NCBI GenBank assembly: GCA_036897095.1 | Contig: JAYMSP010000050.1 | Span: 38,047 to 102,046 of the forward strand | DNA length: 64,000 bases | Direction: 5' to 3' | Origin: Plantago elongata | Taxonomy: Eukaryota; Streptophyta; Magnoliopsida; Lamiales; Plantaginaceae | Shown here: positions 49,952 to 59,563 of the stretch, piece after piece | Position numbering within the stretch: position 1 is the first letter of the stretch | Layout: each line of letters starts with the position of its first letter | The notes under the pieces: model-generated | Database searches by the model: none | The model's input: only the letters and a program-made list of their open reading frames with translations | Told to the model about the DNA's origin: nothing | Position numbers and translations under genes: made by a program

Positions 49952-50557
49952 TTAGAAAATTCTTCCCTTTATTAAACTTACTCTTTTGTATAGCACTTTT
50001 AATTTAAATAAAGTTTATTCTTCTATGTTTCTATGTTCTTGCCATATACGACTTAGATCACTATTGATTCGTGAGGTGTTGTATATGATAAGATGATAAC
50101 ATTGTCGAGTGTCAAGTTCTTTAACAGTCTTATATTCAGTGAACTACTAACAAATGCCTGCATCATCTGGCCAAGTAGGCAAATCGGGAAGGGTTCCTCG
50201 ATATGCACAAATTAGCCGAACAAGTTAAACTTGTTCGGCTTTCTTTTTAGTTGCAAATGTTCTATTCAAAATTCAGAAGTATAACGCTACAACACAGATC
50301 ATAACTTCTACAACGAATACAAACTCTAGACTAGACACCTAGATGGCTAGATGACATTATCAACCCATGCGGCTCTATTGGAACAGAATACTATAAATAA
50401 AACAAGTTTGGCGCAGATTCTATAACTAATCACACTTGATAAGATGACTGTTTGACTTAGCATCCTTGAAGAAGCGTCTAAAGTTCCAAACATGTTCCTC
50501 ATTGATTTGCATGATCAAGGGCGTAACTTTATGCCATCATTTGTAGTTTTGATGACT
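49952..50557. other. Downstream flank of CITRX
   Basis: The 3' UTR/flank of the minus-strand CITRX gene. From about 50050 it is homologous to 44150-45175 beside the pseudogene copy. A short inverted repeat GCCGAACAAGTT/AACTTGTTCGGC at 50215-50240 is a possible stem-loop in the 3' UTR or terminator region. Confidence 0.5.
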
Positions 50558-52250
50558 TCACATGTCATTTTCAAGTATATCTCGCATCACCTGTATGGGG
50601 ATGAGCCCTTCTGTTCTAATAGCATCTTTAGTTTTATCAGGACTGATGAAGTATACTGTTGGTAATCCTCGAACCTGTAAAATATATTGTGTGCTTGTTA
50701 AAGTTTCTTGATAATTAGTAAGGATCTTAAATAGCAGCTCAAGGATGATGTCTAACCTGCATGTTTCTTGCAAATTCATATTCGTCATCTGTATCAACCT
50801 TCACGATTAATGCACTATTTTCATACTCAACAGCAAGCTGCATCACAATGAAATCAAAGTTAACGGATGATCTCAAGAGCTATTCTTATATTCTGCCGAG
50901 ATTTCAAGAATGACTTCGGCACAAACAGATATATACACCTTTAACACACAAGTTCAAACAGAAGCACAAGCATTATATGGTGAACTGTGATAATCTTCAC
51001 CTATTAGGCCTAATTTAGATACTTATGCAGAGATACTACCAAATTTAGCTCGAGTTACAAATCTTGATGCCCCGGATAAGCAACATTTTATCTTAATGTT
51101 ACTTTTCACCTGTAGAGTATCAACTAGGTCTCAAGAACTCAAGAAGATAAAAGCCATCTAAGAAGGCGGTTTTGGTAGACAAAAAAGTAAGGCAGCCTAT
51201 ATTGCTATTGTAAGCTGTATACCACCAACTATGGACACCTTAACGTGTCAACCACACTTTAGTGAATGTAAGGAAGGAACTCAACGAAGAACCAAAAGCT
51301 AAAACAATGGCTGTTTCAACAAAAAGGAAACAAGCCTAGCCAATTTCTTTGTTAATCTCTCATATAAGTCCGGCCAAAATGGTTCAACGAGGTGGCATTT
51401 TTCACAATCAAATACTCAAAACATATAACATAGTTCAAGTATACCGTTTCAAGTTCTTGAGCCATCAATATACACGGACCACACCATGTTGCGTAAAAAT
51501 CAATTATAAGAGGTACATTCCGGTCTCCCTTCACCAATTCTTGAGCTTCTAATGCAGATATCTTTTTCTGCGACACAATTAAACAACAGCAAGAGAACAA
51601 TAGAAATCAAACTTCACTACAAACAACAAATGCTATACATTATAACACACCACAAACATAAAACCACCAAAGAACAAGAATGAACTTGTTCAGTTTGTCC
51701 ATTTAGTATATTAGATCAAATATCCACTTCACAACTCCATTCGGAGAAAGTAAGCAACACTTGTTATTCAATTGAGCTAATAAAATTATAGCAATATCAC
51801 AAACTAAACGAACCTTCCCAGCAACTAATCATTATCAATCCCATAAACAGACCAAATCCCAGAACCAAAAACATGATAAAAATTTAATCTTTTTAACAAT
51901 TGAAGTATCTCCACACACGAATCCGAAAATAAACCAAATCCCATAACTAAAAACAGCATAAATGCTAACAAAATCTAATCTTTTTACAAGTAAACATAAA
52001 AAGAAAGGAAAAGGTAACAGATTAGTACCACAAGATAGTCGTCTCTGATGTATTTTCCGGCAGGTAGTTTGCAGAGCAGCTTTCTTGGGAGGTGGGTTTG
52101 AGTGGATAAGGGAGTAGAAGTATAAGGTCTGTTGTTGTGGGTGGTGAAGAAAAGGGTATTATTATTGTTACTGTTTGCTTTGTGGGTTTTCAATGGAAAA
52201 GGAGGTGAATTGAGGAGTGAACCATGGAATGAAGAAATGGCTGTTAGCAT
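50558..52250 (-). CDS. CITRX: Thioredoxin-like CITRX / TRX z, plastid
   Basis: Four inferred exons (minus strand 52250-52029, 51567-51445, 50837-50757, 50674-50558) give 180 aa. The N-terminal 60 residues form a Ser/Thr/Asn-rich, basic transit peptide. The thioredoxin fold follows, with active site WCGPC at residues 102-106 and the cis-Pro in GLPT near 146. The tail DAIRTEGLIPIQVMRDIL is specific to CITRX/TRX z. In plastids TRX z is a component of the PEP transcription machinery, with fructokinase-like partners; tomato CITRX also interacts with Cf-9. All junctions are GT-AG and the length fits the family. A broken copy of exons 3 and 4 lies 5.4 kb downstream. The gene is divergent from the SecE-like gene, with starts about 1.2 kb apart. 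Confidence 0.93.
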
Positions 52251-52446
52251 TTTGTGGTTATTGCTGCTGTTTGTGCAGAAACAGGTGGGAGAGGAGTAGT
52301 AGGAGGAGGCTGGGATTTTGCTGGGGTTTTAGAATTCTATCGATGGAAAATAAATCAATGATTTTGTTTTCTCCAAATTTCCATACGGCCTACGGAGCCA
52401 AATTTGCATTACATAGATTCAATTTTTTAAATCTAAATAAATTTTA

Positions 52447-52605
52447 GGGGGTGTTTGGATGGGAATTTGAATATCCCCAGTTGGTTCGATGAACAGTGAT
52501 TTGACCTAAAATACACTTATAATACCCCACTCAAATGTCCATCCAAACACAATTTTCACCAAAATACATTCAAATGCCTACTCAAATATCCATCCAAACA
52601 GCCAC
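52447..52605. mobile_element. Tourist-like MITE between CITRX and SecE-like genes
   Basis: The left end GGGGGTGTTTGGATGG and the right end CCATCCAAACAGCCAC are inverted repeats. TTA flanks both sides (52444-52446, 52606-52608), as expected of PIF/Harbinger insertions. The element is 159 bp with no ORF. It lies in the shared promoter region of two divergent plastid genes. Confidence 0.75.
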
Positions 52606-53488
52606 TTAGAATATAGGTCGAGAAATTGTTAAGTCCGAGTTATCGTCTAGAACGGAAAGGAAACAATGTTCATTTCATATCATTTGGAATAAAAATGCTG
52701 AAGGCGAATAATATATATATATATAGTATAAAATTAAAAATAGAAAATTGAAAAATATATGAATTGACATATTTTAACTGATAAGTTATTATAAAATTTT
52801 AAGATGTATAAGAGTAATATTCGACAGAGTTAATATTGAACCAAGGCAATTAGTATAGCAATTGCAACAATCTCGGATACATCTACAGTGTCATAGAAAA
52901 AAAAAGAAAGAAAGGAAGATAACAGTGAGAATATTTGGTAAGCATGTTTGGTATAAATTTGTACTATTAGAAAACGATTTGGAAAATTAAGAAAAATGCA
53001 AGAAAAGAACTACATGCGCCTATGTGCGAAAGTCTCCAAAGTTTAAGGAGTCACTTGTAAATTTCCACAGCTGGATTTTTATGACAAAATCGCTTATTTT
53101 GAACCTCGAATTGCTGCAAAGCACGGCCATTTGCAGAACCCTCTCCATGTATAGTGTAAGTTGCTCTCTCTTTTCTCTTGCTCAACAATCAATCAACATA
53201 GACAAAATACCTAAGCTTCTATCTATTGCCCAAAAATTCTTGTTTTGAACTGTAGTTTGAGAAAGGGGAAAAACTTGTCTATGCTGCTATGCATCTATTC
53301 TTGAATTAATGCTTTTTGGGATTTTTTGTTATCCTGTTGATTACCATTTGAGGTTGTTTAAGAAAAATTGATTCTTTTTCATGAAATGTTTTTCGGCTTA
53401 AGTTTTACCATGTGTTATTCCATTTATTCTTGAAGAATATATCTCTAACACTTGCTTATTGTTGAATATTGATTAGATATCTGCGTAG
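52606..53488. other. SecE-like gene promoter, leader and 5' UTR intron
   Basis: Holds a short AT microsatellite (about 52709-52726). A likely 5' UTR exon ends at 53155 (ATAGT|GTAAGTTG), and the intron runs to an acceptor at 53487-53488 (TGCGTAG), ten bases before the start codon. Inferred from splice signals. Confidence 0.5.
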
Positions 53489-53497
53489 ATTCCTCCA

Positions 53498-55034
53498 ATG
53501 GCTACCTTTGCTGGCTTAAGTTTCACTTCTCCAGGTTCTTTCTTCACTTCCTGTTGATATATACCCCTGATTTTCCTGTAGATTTTAGTGGGATTCTAGC
53601 TAATGCATATTTTCTATTGCGTATTGTATAGGAATTAAAAGCCTCTCTCCTGGTGTTCGATTTCCAGATCTTCCGTTTAGGAGCCATTCTGCTTCTGTGC
53701 ACAGTAAATTCAAGAGTGATACTTTATTAGATTCGACAGCGGTAAATAGAGCTAGCTTTACTATCTATCTCTTGTTTATTGTCTTTTGATTTCTCTGTGA
53801 TAGTTGTCTTTGTTTAATTGGCAGAAGCCCCTCCAGACCCGTTATTTTCACCATAGATGTACTGGCTCCAATTACAATTTATCTGTTGGGAAAGGTTATC
53901 AGCTAAGCATCAATGATGATGACTCTGATAGAGATCCTTATCTGCTGATTTTGATGAGAGAAGCTATAGTGTATGTTCGTTACATGTTGCCAAATTTTAT
54001 ATTTGATAAGTTAGCTTTTGCAGGATCCATAAATTGCACTTAACACGATGACTAATTAAATGCAAACTTTTCTCTATGCAGGAGTACTCGAGGTTTGTTT
54101 CAGTTTATAGTTGAACAGCCAAGCCAGCTAAGGTACATTGAGTGGCCAGGCTTCCAGAGCACGGTTAGTCTTTCTGGCTTTTTAGGTGAATTATTTCACT
54201 TATTGCTTCCATTACAATTGGCTTCTTTTCACTTTCTGATTTTATTCATGTAGCTCTGATATTTCTAATGGATTATGCTAGACACATGAATGTTTTGTGT
54301 GGTTTTGTTCCTGGCTTCCTGCAAACATTTGTATATACCTCGTAGATCCCAAAAAACAATGATAGCTCGGAATATATTGTGGAGTTTATGACAAGCAAGA
54401 AAAGGAGATAGTCTTGCATAGTACGTGGCATAGTGAAAAAAAGAAAAGAAAAAACAAGTACTATTTGGTACTGGGAGGACTGAGGAGTTTATGAAAATAT
54501 ACAAGAATCATTTGAAAACAGAAACAATATATCTCCTGTTAAACCTAATGCCATTTAGTACTCTGGCATAATTGAAAATTGATCAAGTTTACATCCTGAA
54601 GGATATAGATCTGGTCTCATCTGCTTTTAACAGGCACATGATTATGCAGTGAGTTACTTATTTCATGGGGTTACAACTTGATACGGCCCACAGGGATTGA
54701 AAATAATCGAATCATTTTATAAAAATCTGGCATGATATCAGTGTAAGTATAACTCTAGGCACATGAAGTAGACTTGCTAATGTTATGAATAGCAGCAACT
54801 CTGATTGGCCAAGAAGATTGAAAATACATTGCTCTGTTCAATTTGGATAATGACTTCAAATATTTAATATCCGCAATACTGCAATCAGAGATAATGAGGC
54901 ATTTGTTCTTTTTCGTGCAGCTGAAGACAGCTGCGCTAACTCTTGTTATTGTCGCTTTCCTTATTGTTGCACTATCTTCGATTGATTCCGCACTGTCCTA
55001 CCTACTGGCTTTTCTTTTGAGGAGAAAGTCGTGA
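53498..55034 (+). CDS. SecE-like plastid preprotein translocase subunit
   Basis: Five inferred exons (53498-53534, 53632-53741, 53825-53970, 54082-54163, 54921-55034) give 162 aa. The N-terminus (MATFAGLSFTSPG, Ser-rich and basic) is a plastid transit peptide. The C-terminal 55 residues match the SecE/Sec61-gamma pattern: an amphipathic segment ending in QLRYIEWPGFQST, then one transmembrane helix (TAALTLVIVAFLIVALSSIDSALSYLLAFLL) and a short basic tail. SecE clamps SecY in thylakoid (SEC1) or envelope (SEC2) translocons. The IxWPxxxxT signature is kept. The protein looks closer to the small SECE2-type (At4g38490-like) than to SECE1, but I cannot settle this by eye. ATG 53498 is the first after a probable 5' UTR intron. 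Confidence 0.75.
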
Positions 55035-55427
55035 AATCAGAAAATAAAATAGCATGGAGAAAATCAAGTAAGTGAAGCAGTTCTTATATGTTGGCTATAT
55101 AAATTGGTGGTGGACTTTGTTAGGTGAAGTAGTTTCTGGTTTTTCCAGTGACTGTGACTGTACCTGTATATGTTAACATTTGATCATGTTCTGATTATTC
55201 TGAAATCATTATTCAATATGATGCTTTTTGGTCAAGTATTTATACCCATCTTGTTCGACTCGTACTCTTCTTTACCTTAGAAACAACGGCCTTTGAAAAC
55301 CATCCACAAATACATTGGTTCAAAATTACAGAATCACCCGATCATTACAATTTTAATTTGCCTCTTAAAATTTCCAACTTGAAATGTTGGTATCAAATCA
55401 AATTCTCAGTGAAACCAGCTGAAGTAA
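55035..55427. other. Convergent 3' flanks
   Basis: The 3' flanks of the SecE-like (+) and aspartic protease (-) genes meet here. No other feature seen. Confidence 0.6.
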
Positions 55428-56956
55428 CTAGCTGCAGGCTTCACGTGCAACGCCAAGCTTGGAATTGTTACCATCGATGAAAATTCGGTGATTCTGCTGC
55501 TGGAAACTGGCAATCACATTGAGAACAGAGTTGGCACCAGTTGCAGGTGCAGAAGCCATGGCAAGGCAAGAGGTGGTGCCTGATGAGCTGCGGATGATGA
55601 AATTGTCCGGAGGCAGTGTCATGTTCATGCCAGAGAACATGAATGTTATGCTGGGTACAGTGATTGGCACGGTGTAGCACGTATCAAACCCTCCTAGTGA
55701 TGACATTGTGGCGCTGCCCATCCGTCTCCGGAACTCGTCTCTCATGGCAGTGTATGCCGAGTTCACAAGACTTGTAAAGACAGTGCCTGAAATAGTTGAA
55801 GAAATGAAGTTGAAAAATCAGCTCCAGTAGAAATTATCACTAAATATATCTTATGTGATTTTAAGAAATCTACCTGAATCAAAGACTGTTCCTGCACCAG
55901 AATTCGGGTCAAATGCAAAAGCACTAGGAGGAATTGCCACAACTTTGCTTCCAACCATGATACCCACAAGATTCACATAATAAAATGATGATCTTCTTGG
56001 ATTCTTGAGAATTGGGGTGGTTTTAATCACATTAGGCTGGCTATCAGGCCCTAACCTCAATGAGCCTGCAAAATTGACAGACTTGTAGCCTGGTAAGCAG
56101 TAGGAGAATGTGGACTGGTAGAGACTGTTGGTTTGGGCCAGCAGAGACAGTGGTCCACGGCCCAAGCCCAATAAACCTTGGGCCGGGAAGGAGGAGCCAG
56201 TTGCCTTGTTGACACAGCCGAAGGTGTAGCTGGTGACACTATCAGTTGCTAGGGTGATGTTGTCCTGTACGAGGGTGGCAGTGATGGCGGAGTTTCCGTA
56301 TGTTCTGTTGAACCCACAAGTTGTCCCTCCACAAATGGGGTTTAGTACCTGATAGTTAGATTTATGTTAAGACTTTGGAGTTAGTAAAGTAATGCATATG
56401 ACATCAGTCTTAAAAACTATGCATAAGAACATAACAAGGACAAGAACAGTTGGTTGATCTAGACTAATCAATAGTAGTGCCTGTTACAGCTTACCTGGCT
56501 ACACTGAGATGCACCACATCCTAGCGGCTTGAAAGTGGATGACTTGGCCGGATCAAAAGCCACAGAGGAGCATCCGGTGCAGCCTGCGCATGGGATCCAA
56601 GCGGCATCATTGCTTGTATCCAGAGCCACGAGCAATTCCTGAGCTGGAGTTCCGATCTTGGCCCGAACAATGTAGGTGGGATTCTGTGTCACAGCCCTGC
56701 CCGAGGCTATAGGCACGAAGGAACGGCCTGCGACCAGGCTAGAGAGGTATAGGAGCCTGGCCTTGTCATTTGACTGCATTTGGAGGACACTGTCTTGCCA
56801 TGACAGGGTTGTCTTTGGCTTGAATGGGGAGCAAGGGCTGTTTACATGGATGATTTGGAGGGTTGAGCCAAGCTCTGGTAGGTTACAGGTAGGGATGGTA
56901 AGGCCATTGGCTAAAGAGAAGAAAAGAATGGCTAGATAGAAGTAGAGAATCCTCAT
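55428..56956 (-). CDS. Nepenthesin-type aspartic protease, AED3-like
   Basis: Three inferred exons (minus strand 56956-56495, 56348-55874, 55786-55428) give 431 aa. The signal peptide is at residues 1-18 (MRILYFYLAILFFSLANG). The prosegment contains LQIIHVNSPCSPFK. The N-terminal lobe has the first catalytic Asp at 113 in ALDTSNDAAW, where the usual DTG is DTS, then a Cys-rich nepenthesin insert (IPCAGCTGCS...CGASQCSQ). The second catalytic Asp is in VFDSGT (about 311). The ending SFQQQNHRIFIDGNNSKLGVA is the family C-terminal block. It is closest to apoplastic AED3 (At1g09750) and CND41-like proteins, secreted A1 proteases linked to systemic immunity. DTSN is shared by that subgroup, so it is not a sign of decay. 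Confidence 0.92.
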
Positions 56957-57320
56957 TGGTAGTGGCCTAGTGGGAGTATTGAGGGCTATTCTTGGTTGTT
57001 TGAGGATTGATGAGTGAGTTTGAGTTGAGTGTCTACTTATAGCTGGGATTAGGAAGGTTGAACACTTGAACTCACTTTATGGCGGAGCATGTTTGGCACC
57101 ACATGAGCAAGTCCCGCTATCAAAAATCTACCACTTCATCAAAATAAGATGGTTTTACTATAATAATTTAATTTCCGGTTGTGATTTCCAAATGGAAAAA
57201 AGTAGACAGTGAGTCTCGTGGGTTTGGTCCAGTGAAGTTCAGAGAGAAATAGTATTATTATTGTCATGTATCTGAGCAGGATTGGAGAATATTTGCTGTC
57301 ACTCTTGTCATTATCCTTGT
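56957..57320. other. Protease upstream region
   Basis: Promoter and leader of the minus-strand aspartic protease. No other feature seen. Confidence 0.5.
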
Positions 57321-58140
57321 GTTTCAGTGAATACTGACATCAGAGATGGCATCCAATACAATTGAGACTTTGAATTTGATGATCAAGTGTCTGTGGGAGC
57401 ATATGGAAGATGGATAATTGTTCCCCACAAGTAAGTAACAATTAACAACGTCGATCGATCGATCTCTCTATCTACTTCACATAATTGTCATGTGATGCTA
57501 TCATACTCTAACATGCTGTAATTTATCTTCTTAAAAGGTAATACTAGTAGAAATTGTTCTGATTTTATCAGGTTCATTAGTAGATATCTATTGCAACTTT
57601 CAAGTATTGAACTGTTCAATTCAATCTTTTGATACTGAGATTGATGAGTTTATCCCGCACATCTAAATGGTAGGGGTTGGCAATTTCCAACCATATCTTA
57701 TGATATGCTAAAGACCTGTTTTTACCACTTGCATGTACATCCTAGTATATGTGGGAAGGTGTATATATGGTTATCGAACACGTGCAAAGATCACTGATGG
57801 ATGAAATCTACATTAATGAATTCGGTTATTTAATTCTCAAGTGGTAATTGTTTTATGGAGTCAGATCTTCAGTTTATGAAAACAATGTTGAAGACAAGAA
57901 AGGGTGTGTGAACGAAAGAAGTTCATACACTTTTTTTTTTTTCAATCTACGAATTAAAAAAAAGTTACAGGGTTAAACTTGAACAGGCGGAAACTGGAAC
58001 CATTTAGCATGTGTTTGATATTCTCTGATGAAGAACGCTCTGAGCATGGAGGAAGAAACGGTCAGAGAACTCAAGCCGGGTTGCTGCTTGACTGCCTAAA
58101 GTCACTGCCGGCAGCTGCCCGTATCTATTGTAATCTTGAG
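57321..58140 (+). other. Two orphan exon-like segments, gene unknown
   Basis: Segment A (about 57328-57429) follows a TGTTTCAG acceptor and ends near CCCCACAAG|TAAGTAA. One frame reads DFEFDDQVSVGAYGRW and has a stop just upstream; another begins at an ATG and runs 23 codons. Segment B (57971-58140, 170 bp) has a T-rich tract, the acceptor GTTACAG and the donor CTTGAG|GTGAGTT. It is open throughout, including CLIFSDEERSEHGG and AGLLLDCLKSLPAAARIY. I do not recognise the protein. It may be a gene fragment captured or left behind, or part of an unannotated gene. Confidence 0.35.
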
Positions 58141-59563
58141 GTGAGTTAGGCTTTGTATCGTATGAATACATACACTTGTATGAGATGGTTTAACGTACTA
58201 AATGAATAGAGAACTGGGTGGAGAACTAATCGTGACTTGTGAGTGAACGACTGTAGTACTGTAGAAGTAGTAATAATCTGGAAATGTAGATTTTATGTTG
58301 AAGCATAAGTATATGATGAGTCCAAAAGAGGAGTCAATTTGGAGCATGTGCATTTTGGTTAAGTTCATATAAGTATACAGATAAGGGGCCATATTGTTAC
58401 TAGTCGCAAATGGCACCGGCACCGGCACCGGCCACGTGATCTGTTCATTCATCCTAATATCCTCCTCTATGCTTTCACTTCCAATAAGACATAACTTCGA
58501 TTATCATTCACAGACTTCACGGGTTCAATTATATAATGACCTCTCCTACGTAAATAATTCAATCAATATCCATAATATTTATGAGTGGAAATTTTATTTA
58601 TTTTCTACTCTTAATAAAATATATTAATTTTTTTTATTATAAATGTAATGTTTATCGTTTATATTAATCTTATTTTACTTTGAAATCCCTTGACACAAAT
58701 TAAAATAAACTACTTTAAAATTTCCTCACATAATATTGTAATGGTACCTCCATAAAAATTCAAATAAGGCTCCATATGTTCGGCCAGTTCATCTGCACCA
58801 CCATCACACGGATCTGTCATCCAACACCATATTTGCAGTTTTCCGGCAAGCTCTCCAGCATCCAATTTCACCCATCCCCACCACCATGCTGGAAACCACG
58901 CCCAACACCCATATCTAAAAGGCTAGAAGTCGATCTCCCGGTACGACGGTCATGTATCGTTGGCAAATGAAAAATCGAGTAAATTATCGTACTTCTTGGT
59001 AAAAATTCGAATAAAAATTTAATATGCACATTGTATTGTATATTTTATTACAATAAAAATTATACTCTTCGTTCCTGTCTCGATGATTGATTTCGATTTT
59101 ATAATGTTTTAATTTTACATCCCAAATCAATGGCTAATTTCTTTTAATATCAAGTATATTAAAAATAATTCACATTTTCAACTTTGTAAATCAATTCAAA
59201 ATACCTGAAAAAGTAAAGATTAGTGGGAGGCAGAAGCATCATCTTCCATCTCCATATGTTGAATGTATCTAGAAAATTGGTCTGGTCTGGTCTAGTCTAG
59301 TCGACAATTTGAGAAGAGAGTCAGAGTGAAATAGTTGAGAAAAACGTGCGCCTCAGTGTCTGACTCTGATCTGATTCAATTCAGGGCATTCGTCAATTTT
59401 CCTCCTGTCAGTCTCTTGTATTTAACTCTTATCAACCGATCGAGTGACTATACTAGACTAGACTGCATATCTCCAAGAAGCAAGTAGCTACTGAGAAATT
59501 GAAGTGATCTGATCAGTTCACTTATCACTAGAAGGCTTGGACCAGACCAGAAACACAACAGAC
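58141..59563. other. Intergenic, NQR upstream region
   Basis: AT-rich. A (GGCACC)n run of three units next to a CACGTG G-box lies at 58412-58438. The last 300 bp are the NQR promoter and leader. No gene seen. Confidence 0.5.

Noticed and set aside
58776-58970. 64-codon open frame upstream of NQR
   Set aside because: Unrecognised, Pro/Ser-rich by composition, with no supporting signals.
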